Assembly: GCF_003814875.1 (NCBI RefSeq)
Contig: NZ_RKQF01000001.1
Span: forward strand, 2,294,001-2,358,000
Length of the DNA stretch: 64,000 bases
Reading direction: 5' to 3'
From: Streptomyces sp. Ag109_O5-1
Lineage (GTDB): Bacteria > Actinomycetota > Actinomycetes > Streptomycetales > Streptomycetaceae
Shown: positions 8,512 through 15,725 of the stretch, in pieces
Layout: each line of letters starts with the position of its first letter
How positions within the stretch are numbered: the first letter of the stretch is position 1
Notes under the pieces: model-generated
The model's input: the letters and a program-made list of their open reading frames with translations, nothing else
Database searches by the model: none
Told to the model about the DNA's origin: nothing
Position numbers and translations under genes: made by a program

Positions 8512-9900
8512 TCAGTGGGGTGCCCGGCTCACATCAATGGGGCGAATGTATCCGGTCTTTTCAGTGTTTCCGATCTCGATGTCCATGAGTTGCACCACAG
8601 GATTTCGCTTCCCGCGTCCGCTCACAATGAAGGAGGTCGACGCGGACAATGCAACAGAAAATCCCTGAGCCGATCCGAAATGAGCGCGAAGGCGTTGGTC
8701 GATATGCGTGATCGCCTCACGTTCGGAGGCTGATGCATTCGGCGCCACAACCTGCACCACTCCTGGTGATTCCTGGACGAGCTGGAACTCCACGAGTCCA
8801 GTGGCGGTCAGGGCGGCCAGCAAAGCGTAGGGTGAATAAGCTGCCCCCTCAATACCCACGAGGCGTGCTCCGTCGCGACCCAGCAGCTCATCGATCACGG
8901 TGCCCGGCAGGCCACATGGACAGTGCGTGGCAGGGGCGGCCAGATCTCCGGTCACATATCGAATAATGGGCATCGGGCCGGACAGCAGGGAGGTCAGGAT
9001 GATGTCACCGACCCCTCCTTCCCGCACTTTCCCGGATGCCGGGAAGATTTCACATTGCACGAAATCTTCATGGAAGTGCATCCTCCTCTCGCTGCACTCC
9101 CAGGCCGCGTACCCGATTTCCGATGTGCAGTAGAGCATCGTCACAGGACAACCGAAGGTCTCTTCAACCAGCTTCCGTCCGCCGGCCGGCATGTGCTCGT
9201 AGGTGGCGACTATGCCACGAGGTTCAAGGCGGATTCCTCGCTCTGCGCAGTACCGAGCGAGGAGGATGATCCTGCTCGAGGAGCCGTGGATATAGTCGAC
9301 CGGTACCCGCCCCACAACCGCCTCGTAGTCCGCCACGATCTCGGCACGGTCGGGATCGTATGCCCTGAGGTTGCACTGGACGTAGGGGCGTGGCAACGCT
9401 TTGGGCTCGAAAAAAGGCTGCCCCAAGTAGTGCAACCCAAGGTTGAACACTGTGCCCGTATCAGGAAGGTCCAAGTACTGGAAGAGTCGTTCGCTGACGA
9501 CATTTCTCGACAGTGCCGCCGATTCCACGGTGGTCAGAATCTGCAGCGGCCGCCCGGTGCTGCCTGTGGTCTCATTAATGACGTAACGCCCTGGTGTCAT
9601 CTGCCCGACCGGGCTGCGGGCTATGAAGTCTGGGAATTTGTCTCGCAGATCCGACTTCCGCGTAAGTGGAAAGTCCGCTAGGCAGATATTTTCTCGATCA
9701 CGCAGGAAGCCGTACCGCGGAACCTCATCGCGAGCGATCGAAAATAGCTCGGCCAGGCGCCTCTGCGTAACTCCCTCGTCATACGGCACGGCTTTTTCGA
9801 TCTCGGCACGGCGCCGATACCAAGCTTGACTTGATCGAAGCCGGGAAAGCCTGGTCCGGGTTTCTGTCATATCCCGGGCAATATGTGACGGGAGCTTCAT
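8512..9900 (-). CDS. PaaK/CapK-like adenylate-forming ligase
   Basis: 462-aa protein of the phenylacetate-CoA ligase / CapK branch of the AMP-binding superfamily. The phosphate-binding motif is ETTGSTGRP near residue 110, and PMIRYVTGD-like motifs appear here as PIIRYVTGD. A CPCG pair in the second half is the probable structural metal site of this branch. The expected reaction is ATP-dependent activation of a carboxylate, with thioester or amide formation; the substrate is unknown. The ATG at 9900 directly abuts the IS element. The IS terminal repeat supplies a Shine-Dalgarno-like GGGAAGGA five bases upstream, so native upstream sequence was replaced. No partner gene remains next to it; the FAAL and LAL remnants suggest a former natural-product locus. 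Confidence 0.75.
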   Translation of the reverse strand: MKLPSHIARDMTETRTRLSRLRSSQAWYRRRAEIEKAVPYDEGVTQRRLAELFSIARDEVPRYGFLRDRENICLADFPLTRKSDLRDKFPDFIARSPVGQMTPGRYVINETTGSTGRPLQILTTVESAALSRNVVSERLFQYLDLPDTGTVFNLGLHYLGQPFFEPKALPRPYVQCNLRAYDPDRAEIVADYEAVVGRVPVDYIHGSSSRIILLARYCAERGIRLEPRGIVATYEHMPAGGRKLVEETFGCPVTMLYCTSEIGYAAWECSERRMHFHEDFVQCEIFPASGKVREGGVGDIILTSLLSGPMPIIRYVTGDLAAPATHCPCGLPGTVIDELLGRDGARLVGIEGAAYSPYALLAALTATGLVEFQLVQESPGVVQVVAPNASASEREAITHIDQRLRAHFGSAQGFSVALSASTSFIVSGRGKRNPVVQLMDIEIGNTEKTGYIRPIDVSRAPH

Positions 9901-10841
9901 TGAGTCCTTCCCAGTAACGGATCATGACGTTGTGTGATCGTTCAGATGGTGCGGTCGTACTCGAGCTGGAGTAGGACGAGGGCTGCGGCGGCGATCTTCG
10001 TGATGCGGCTGGGGTCGAGGCTGACCCGTCGGAGGGCCTTGAAGGTGGTCTTGAGAAGGGAGTTGGCGCGCTCGCAGACGCCGTGGATGCCTCGGATGAC
10101 CTTGTTGTAGGTCTGCTGGGCCTCGGTCAGCTTGCCTCCGGCGGGCTTCTTGTGCGGGTGGCGGAATCCGTCGCCGGCGTTCTCGTAACCGAGGTCGACG
10201 AGGGTCGGCATGTCGAGTTCGGCAGCTATGCGGTTGAGGGCGTCGATCAGGCCGTGGTGGCGGGCGCAGGTGGTGTCGTGCTCCCGGCCCGGGCGGACCG
10301 GCGAGACCCGGATCGGCCAGCCGTCCGGGGTGGAAATGACCTGCACGTTCCCACCGTGATGCCGGTGTTTCCCGGACCACCGCAGGTCCGCGCCGTTGGG
10401 GCCGGGGGCGGCGACGCGATCGGTGCGGATGACGGTGCCGTCGAGGTTCAGATGCGTCAAGTCGGCCGCCTTCGCGCGTTCCAGCGCAGTCGCAAGATCC
10501 GGCGCCCCGGCTGCCAAAACGGTCAGTCCCTCATGGAGTTAGCGGTATGCGGTGGAGACCGACAGGCCATTGTCGCGGGCGAGTTAGGAAAGGCGGGTGC
10601 CGTCGATGAACCAGTGCAGGACGAGCACCGCCTGCCGGAAGCAACCCAGCGCCCGCCTGCCCCTGCGGGTTCCGGCCGCGATGCGGTGGTCGCGCAGGAG
10701 CCGGGCCAGGTGCCCGGCGGTGGACCGCTTCACATCGCGCACCGCGGTGTATTTACGCCCGCCCGGACTTGGGGACCGCACGGGCCGTAGCGGAAACATC
10801 GCGATCACAGAGAGCGACCAGCGCTCACGGGGAAAGACTCA
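9901..10841 (-). mobile_element. IS5-family insertion sequence with degenerate transposase
   Basis: Bounded by imperfect inverted repeats: TGAGTCCTTCCCAGTAA at 9901-9917 and, inverted at the other end (10825-10841), TGAGTCTTTCCCCGTGA. About 14 of 17 positions match. Size is 941 bp, normal for the family. I see no convincing target duplication in the flanks. The single transposase frame carries two in-frame TAA stops. A solo copy of the right-hand end occurs again at 11598-11683. Confidence 0.75.
9942..10808 (-). pseudogene. IS5-family transposase (DDE_Tnp_4 type) with two ochre stops
   Basis: One continuous frame: an N-terminal HTH part ending VLVLHWFIDGTRLS, then TAA, then ARDNGLSVSTAYR, TAA, and the DDE core (THLNLDGTVIRTDRVAAPGP, GYENAGDGFRHPHKK, CERANSLLKTTFKAL). 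The two stops lie at about 10584-10586 and 10536-10538, in similar CTAACTC contexts. Apart from these two nonsense changes the frame is intact, so inactivation looks recent. The C-terminus LEYDRTI is complete. Confidence 0.8.
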
Positions 10842-10939
10842 CTCACCGCTGCCCGCATCCCGAAGAAACATCAGGAGCCCACCCGACACCCGTGATCAGA
10901 ATTCACGCAGTAGATCGCGGTTGAAGCCGTGCGCGACGA

Positions 10940-11407
10940 CTACTCGCCACCGTAGAAACTCCAAATCCCGGCGGCATCAGCGCGAGACCACGTGCTCGGC
11001 CAAAACCTGTTGTTGCTATCGCCGGCCCAAGTCAGCCAAAGTTTGGTCTCCGCGTCCTGTACGCGAACCCAGCCACCGCCCTCGTCGAAGTAGTCCCAGT
11101 TCTGGAAATTGCCGCCGTTGCATTCCCCCCAGTAAACCTGGCCCTGCCAGTTACTATCGAGACACTGATTCGAGTAAGCGTGCTTGATTTGGGACGCGAC
11201 CCGCTCCCACAACTGTCCTTGGTTACCTCAGCCGCACTGAACACCTATTAGGTTGCCTCCACCGGTGACGGTGATGCACCTACCGGTCTTGTCGCTGATC
11301 CAGGTGTTATCGCCGGCGCTTGCGCTCGTCGCGAACACCCCCATGATGGCTGTGGCGACGAATGTCGTCAGCGCGACCCGAAGCGTCCGCTTTAATATCC
11401 GTTTCAC
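10940..11407 (-). pseudogene. Secreted ricin-B-like (beta-trefoil) protein interrupted by UGA
   Basis: GTG at 11407 opens a frame with a clear signal peptide (RVALTTFVATAIMGVFATSA) and a lectin-like beginning (DNTWISDKTGRCITVTG). A TGA sits at 11228-11230. The same frame then continues for 90 more residues with beta-trefoil signatures (GNQGQLWERV, NQCLDSNWQGQVYW, NFQNWDYF) to a normal stop. Total length without the stop would be about 155 aa. The TGA stands where a Trp (TGG) would fit. Simplest reading: a recent nonsense pseudogene of a small extracellular carbohydrate-binding protein. Readthrough is possible but unsupported. It lies between an IS and a solo IS end. Confidence 0.65.
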
Positions 11408-11597
11408 GTATTATTCCCCTTGCTTGTGGAGGGATGAATGGCGTACGGGAGACTGGCGCAATGTCGAGGATTCATCGAACCGCCACATTCCCAAACGTTT
11501 AAAGGGTGCGGCAGCGTGACGAGGGTAGTTGCTGTACAGGTGCCGTGGCGGCCTACGGCTTCACATTCATGCAAGATTCCTGCCAAGCGGCATACGT

Positions 11598-11683
11598 CTG
11601 CCCGGACTTGGGGACCGCGCGGGTCGCAGCGCAAGCATCGCGATCACAGCGAGCGACGGACGCTTACTGGGAAAGATTCATTG
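11598..11683 (-). repeat. Orphan IS end, diverged copy of 10757-10841
   Basis: About 85 bases resembling the end of the IS at 10841: both contain CCCGGACTTGGGGACCGC and CATCGCGATCACAG and finish in a GGGAAAGA-type terminal repeat. On the minus strand it encodes the first residues of a transposase (MLALRPARSPSPG), parallel to those at 10808. No transposase body follows. Together the two ends bracket the ricin-like gene in the same orientation. Confidence 0.65.
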
Positions 11684-11760
11684 TGCCTACTTCAGGGCGG
11701 TTTGACGGAAGATCTCGCCCCTGCATGGAGTTCCATTTTTCAGCGAGCGACAGCCAGTGG

Positions 11761-11788
11761 GGGTGCCCCCACCGAAGCGAGGGCACCC
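11761..11788 (-). terminator. Terminator after the precursor peptide gene
   Basis: GC-rich inverted repeat, GGGTGCCC and GGGCACCC arms around a TTCG-type loop on the minus strand. It begins nine bases after the stop codon of the 38-codon gene. No long T tract, as is common in Streptomyces. Its tight placement argues that the short gene ends naturally there. Confidence 0.65.
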
Positions 11789-11796
11789 GGAGAACG

Positions 11797-11913
11797 TCAG
11801 ATCTCCTTACTGCCACCGGCCAGGTCGTCCAGCTCCTCGTCGGTGACTTCAAAATCGGTCTCGTCGACCGCAATGTCGTTCTCGGTGTTGTGCGGGCCAT
11901 TGATGATATTCAT
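11797..11913 (-). CDS. Putative RiPP precursor: double-glycine leader with a four-residue core
   Basis: 38-aa peptide from ATG at 11913, with a strong Shine-Dalgarno (GGAGG, five bases upstream). The sequence is acidic and ends VTDEELDDLAGGSKEI. The E-L-x-D-L-A-G-G segment is the double-glycine leader motif cut by C39 peptidases of peptide exporters. The adjacent HlyD protein carries the near-identical VSDAELGDLAGG at the end of its N-terminal domain. Only Ser-Lys-Glu-Ile follows the Gly-Gly, and a terminator hairpin starts nine bases later, so the short core seems real rather than truncated. I infer it is the substrate of the radical SAM enzymes and the C39 exporter. Alternatively it may be a leader-only helper peptide. 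It is transcribed divergently from the exporter operon. Confidence 0.7.
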   Translation of the reverse strand: MNIINGPHNTENDIAVDETDFEVTDEELDDLAGGSKEI

Positions 11914-12302
11914 CGCTACCTCCACGGTTGGGATTGGAAGGGGTTTTCCCGGCGGTCGAAGAACCCGTAGAAATCATCGAAATCCCGACTCCTCGAATTC
12001 GCGCCGCCGGCGCCAATCTTGGCACCCGGCCGGTCCGCCCGCAAGTGGTCGGCCGGTCACCCACGGTAGCTAATGATGAGTAATCCATGTTCACAGCGCC
12101 TGCCGTGTCACGCAAGCAGCGGCCGAGAACTTTGCGGCCATCGAATTCCTTTCGGTTGCCCTTTCGGCCTCCCCTCCGTAAGCGACACCGAAGTAATCAC
12201 CGATAGATCTCGCTGCGCCTGTTCATCCGGATATTGCCGCCGTGCTTTGATCTGCGGACGTAATACAGACTTCCCGTGCTGGAGGGTAAGGCACCGAAAA
12301 CG
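11914..12302. promoter_or_regulatory. Divergent control region, precursor versus exporter operon
   Basis: About 390 bases between the precursor start (minus) and the HlyD start (plus), noticeably richer in A and T than the flanks, particularly 12060-12260. It must hold the promoters for both directions. I cannot pick -35/-10 boxes with confidence and see no long palindrome. The minus-strand Shine-Dalgarno GTGGAGGTAG for the precursor lies at its left edge; a GGAGGG at 12281-12286 precedes the HlyD ATG at rather long spacing. Confidence 0.5.
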
Positions 12303-13472
12303 ATGACGAATACCGCTGATGTCCGGGTCCGGTTCGTTGAGCGCTACATCCGCGTGGTGGACCGCTTCTGGTCGGACACCGACTTCGCCGGACGGCTTGA
12401 GGACTCCCCCCTGCCGGCGCTCGCGGAGTGCGGACTGGAGGTCCCACCCGGCGTTCAGGTGCGCCTCGTCCGGCTCCCGGCGTGGGACGTGGCGGACGCG
12501 ATGCGGCGCTGGTTTGAAGCCGCCGAGATCGCGTTGCCGCTGCCGCCGGGGGGCGCCACGCATGTCTCCGATGCCGAGCTGGGCGACCTGGCCGGTGGCC
12601 AGGTCAGCGCCCGGCGCCGGGCCGCCATGACGGCAACCACCACCCAGCCCGCCCGCAAGGGCGGCCTGAAATTCCGGCCCGGTGCGCTGAAGAAGCTGGG
12701 TGCGCCGCCCGCGCTGGACACGCCGGTCCAGCTCGGCCGGCCGTACGACGTCCTGGCGCTGCTGTTGCTGGTCGTGCTGATCATCGCCGCGGCGTTCTGG
12801 GGCGGGCTGGGCTCTGTCCCGCGGACGATCTCCGCCGCCGGTGTGCTGACCCACCGCGAGGGCAGCTTCGAGTTGCAGAGCCCGACGGCCGGACAGATCA
12901 CCCGGGTGTTCGTCGACAAGGGGGCACAGTTCGCCACCGACACGCCGATGTTCGAGGTCCGCCTCGGATCCGACGTGCAGGTGATCAGGTCGATCAGCGG
13001 CGGGCGGGTCACGGCGGTGCTGGGAAAGGTCGGCCAGATCATCTCGGCCGGGACCGAGTTGGCGATCGTCGAGCGGATCAAGGACGCAGACGATCCGCTG
13101 ATGGCCGCCGTCTACGTGGCTGGGGACAAGATCGGGCAGATCCATCCGGGCCAGCAGGTCACGCTCTCGGTCCAGTCTGCACCGGCCCAGAAGTACGGCC
13201 TTCTCGAGGGCACGGTGAGCTCGGTCGGCCAGTTCCCGGAGGCCCAGGGTGAGATCTCCGAGTTTCTCGGCGACAGCCACCTCGGCACTCAGTTCACCAC
13301 GGGTGGCCAGCCGTGGAAGGTCCTCGTCCGGCTGGCTCCCGCGGGCACCCCGAGCGGGTTCCGCTGGACGACCGGCGTCGGACCGCCCTTCGGGATCGAA
13401 TCCCGGACGACCGTCGACGCCGACTTCCACCTGCCGCCGCTGAAGCCGATCGACTGGCTGGTCGCGCGATGA
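12303..13472 (+). CDS. NHLM-type HlyD secretion adaptor with a fused N-terminal leader-peptide domain
   Basis: 389 aa. Residues about 130-389 are the periplasmic-adaptor-like protein of NHLM peptide-export systems: one membrane helix at 149-170, then lipoyl/barrel-sandwich halves (SPTAGQITRVFVDKGAQF, SGGRVTAVLGKVGQI). Residues 1-108 are unusual. They read like a nitrile-hydratase-type leader (YIRVVDRFWSDTDFAGRLED, ECGLEVPPGVQVRLVRL) and end VSDAELGDLAGG, a double-glycine site at 98-99. An internal ATG at 12627 (residue 109) would give a conventional HlyD but has no ribosome site, and no stop separates the two parts. The start is ATG 12303. The stop overlaps the next gene (ATGA). The domain could be cleaved by the neighbouring C39 peptidase or serve as a built-in docking leader. 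Confidence 0.8.
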   Translation: MTNTADVRVRFVERYIRVVDRFWSDTDFAGRLEDSPLPALAECGLEVPPGVQVRLVRLPAWDVADAMRRWFEAAEIALPLPPGGATHVSDAELGDLAGGQVSARRRAAMTATTTQPARKGGLKFRPGALKKLGAPPALDTPVQLGRPYDVLALLLLVVLIIAAAFWGGLGSVPRTISAAGVLTHREGSFELQSPTAGQITRVFVDKGAQFATDTPMFEVRLGSDVQVIRSISGGRVTAVLGKVGQIISAGTELAIVERIKDADDPLMAAVYVAGDKIGQIHPGQQVTLSVQSAPAQKYGLLEGTVSSVGQFPEAQGEISEFLGDSHLGTQFTTGGQPWKVLVRLAPAGTPSGFRWTTGVGPPFGIESRTTVDADFHLPPLKPIDWLVAR

Positions 13473-15724
13473 CGCCTGTACAGGGCCGGCATCGCCACCT
13501 GGCCGGTAGTGCGATGACGGCCGGACCGGGCAGGCATCGCCGGCCACCTCAGCCACGCCGCCGTGAGCCGCGGGCTCCGGCGCGGGTACGCACCCGGACG
13601 GTAGTCCAGATGGAGAGCACCGAGTGCGGCGCGGCCTCCCTCAGCATGGTCCTGGCCCACTTCGGCCGGCACGTACCCCTCGAGGAACTCCGCAAGGCGT
13701 GCGGGGTCAGCCGGGACGGCGCGATGGCGTCGGCGCTGCTCGCCGTGGCGCGTCAGTATGGCTTGCAGGCCCGCGGGGCGAACTTCTCCGCGGAGGCCCA
13801 GCACACCATGCCGGCCCCGTCCATCCTGTTCTGGGAGTTCAACCACTACGTGGTCTTCGAGGGTTTCGGCCGCCGGCGGGGCCGGACCGTCGTGTACCTC
13901 AACGATCCGGCCCGGGGCCATCGGAGGCTCAGTCTGGCTGAGTTCGACGAGAGCTTCACCGGTATCGCCCTCACCATGTCCCCGGGGAAGGACTTCACTC
14001 CCGGTGGCCGGGTGCCCGGCAGGCTTTCCGGGCTGCCGACCCGGCTCGCCGGCATCGGCATGCTGCTCGTGGCGGGCATGGTGGCGGAGCTCGCCCTCGC
14101 GGTGGTCGGCTTCAGCGGGCCGGCCTTCAGCCGCGCCTTCGTGGACACGATCCTGCTCGGCGGCGACCGGTCGATCATCGTCCCGTACTTCGTGATGATG
14201 GTGGCCACGACGGCGGTCGTCGGGCTGCTCACCGGCCTGTTGCAAGGCTTTCTGCTGCGTGCCCGGATTGTCGGGTCCACCCTGAACACGACCCGGTTCC
14301 TGCGGCACGTCCTGCGGCTGCCCGCCGACTTCTTCAGCCAGCGCAGCGTGGCCGACATCGCCCAGCGCGTGCAGTCCAACGATGACGTTTCGGCGATCCT
14401 GTCGACGCAGGTGTCCAACGTGGGCGTCTACGCGGTGATGATCCTGGGCTACGGGGCGTTGCTGTGGACGTACAACGCGATGCTGACCGCCCTGAGCATC
14501 GGGCTGGCGCTGCTCAACGTCGGTGCGCTGCGGCTGGCCGCGGTCTCCCGCCGGGTGGGCGTCGCCAACGCGGCCAACGACGAAGCCGAGTTGCTGACCA
14601 CGTCCTACAACATCGTGCACTCGATCGAGACCATCAAGGCCGTCGGCAGCGAGAGCGAGTACTTCCGGCGATGGGCGGCAGAGCAGGCCAAGGTGGTGAG
14701 CGGCCGGCAACGGATCGGCACCCCGCTCGCCCTGCTCGCGGTCGTCGCGCCCACCCTCGCCGCGCTCAACGGCACGCTCGTGCTGCTGCTGGGCGGCCTC
14801 CAGGCGGTGCACGGACAGATCTCGATCGGGTCCCTGATCGCGTTCTCCGCCTTTGTCGTCGCCTTTACGCTCCCGATCACACGGCTTACCGGGATCGCCG
14901 GACAGGCACAGGACATCGCGGTCAAGATGGCCCGGCTGCATGATGTGGAGCGATACCCGATCAGCGAGAAGGCATCGGCTCCGGCCCGGCTTCCGGCCCG
15001 GCAGCTGATCGGCGAATTGGAATTCGACCAGGTCACCTTCGGCTACAGTCGGCCCGGCGACCCGCTGTTGCGGGACTTCTCCTTCGCCGTCGGTCCGGGC
15101 CGGCAGGTCGCCCTGGTGGGGGGCTCAGGCAGCGGCAAGTCGACCGTGGCCCGCCTCATCGCCGGCCAGTACGTGCCGTGGACGGGCGAGATCCGCCTCG
15201 ACGGCCGGCCCCGCGAGGAGATCCCGCCGTATCTGCTGGCCGGCTCGATGACCTTCGTCGACCAGGACATCTTCCTGTACGACGGCTCGGTCCGGGACAA
15301 CATCACCCTCTGGGACGACGCGATCCCGGACGAGGACGTGGTGGCGGCGCTCAAGGACGCCGCCGTCTACGACGTGGTGGCGGCCCGGGCGGGCGGCATT
15401 CACAGCCGGGTCGAGGAGGACGGGCGCAACTTCTCCGGCGGTCAACGCCAGCGGCTGGAAATCGCCCGAGCACTGGTCCGGGATCCCGCCGTCCTCGTCC
15501 TCGACGAAGCCACGAGCGCACTGGACGCCGAGACCGAGAAGAAGATCATCGACAACGTCCGGCGCCGGGGTTGTGCGTGCGTCGTCATCGCCCACAGGCT
15601 CAGCACGGTCCGCGACAGCGACGAGATCGTCGTGTTGCAGCGCGGCGCGGTGGTCGAGCGCGGCGTGCACGACGACCTCGTCGCGGCCGGCGGTCCGTAC
15701 GCCCTGCTGATGGCGGAGCACTGA
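13469..15724 (+). CDS. NHLM-type peptidase-containing ABC exporter (C39-TM-NBD)
   Basis: 751 aa starting ATG 13469, overlapping the HlyD stop. It opens with a basic Pro/Arg-rich 40-residue lead, then a C39 peptidase: Cys53 in ESTECGAASLSM, His126 in FNHYVVFEGF and Asp146 in LNDPARG form the expected triad. A six-helix transmembrane domain spans about 190-470. The nucleotide-binding domain has Walker A GGSGSGKST near 551, signature FSGGQRQRLEIARAL near 654 and LVLDEATSALDAE. Such proteins cut the leader after Gly-Gly on the cytoplasmic side and export the core. It should act on the 38-aa peptide, and perhaps on the HlyD N-terminal domain. The next gene starts two bases after its stop. Confidence 0.9.
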   Translation: MTPVQGRHRHLAGSAMTAGPGRHRRPPQPRRREPRAPARVRTRTVVQMESTECGAASLSMVLAHFGRHVPLEELRKACGVSRDGAMASALLAVARQYGLQARGANFSAEAQHTMPAPSILFWEFNHYVVFEGFGRRRGRTVVYLNDPARGHRRLSLAEFDESFTGIALTMSPGKDFTPGGRVPGRLSGLPTRLAGIGMLLVAGMVAELALAVVGFSGPAFSRAFVDTILLGGDRSIIVPYFVMMVATTAVVGLLTGLLQGFLLRARIVGSTLNTTRFLRHVLRLPADFFSQRSVADIAQRVQSNDDVSAILSTQVSNVGVYAVMILGYGALLWTYNAMLTALSIGLALLNVGALRLAAVSRRVGVANAANDEAELLTTSYNIVHSIETIKAVGSESEYFRRWAAEQAKVVSGRQRIGTPLALLAVVAPTLAALNGTLVLLLGGLQAVHGQISIGSLIAFSAFVVAFTLPITRLTGIAGQAQDIAVKMARLHDVERYPISEKASAPARLPARQLIGELEFDQVTFGYSRPGDPLLRDFSFAVGPGRQVALVGGSGSGKSTVARLIAGQYVPWTGEIRLDGRPREEIPPYLLAGSMTFVDQDIFLYDGSVRDNITLWDDAIPDEDVVAALKDAAVYDVVAARAGGIHSRVEEDGRNFSGGQRQRLEIARALVRDPAVLVLDEATSALDAETEKKIIDNVRRRGCACVVIAHRLSTVRDSDEIVVLQRGAVVERGVHDDLVAAGGPYALLMAEH

Positions 15725-15725
15725 G

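Noticed and set aside
11228..11230. Selenocysteine at the UGA of the ricin-like gene
   Set aside because: No selenoprotein family, no SECIS-like hairpin noticed and Trp fits the site; a nonsense mutation is simpler.
11849..12115. 88-codon minus-strand frame overlapping the precursor peptide as an alternative precursor
   Set aside because: Its C-terminal part is the out-of-frame shadow of the 38-codon gene, which has the better ribosome site, leader motif and terminator.
12108..13556. Long minus-strand frame of about 480 codons opposite the HlyD gene
   Set aside because: Shadow of the plus-strand gene: His/Arg/Asp-rich composition, no domain, and codon bias belongs to the HlyD frame.
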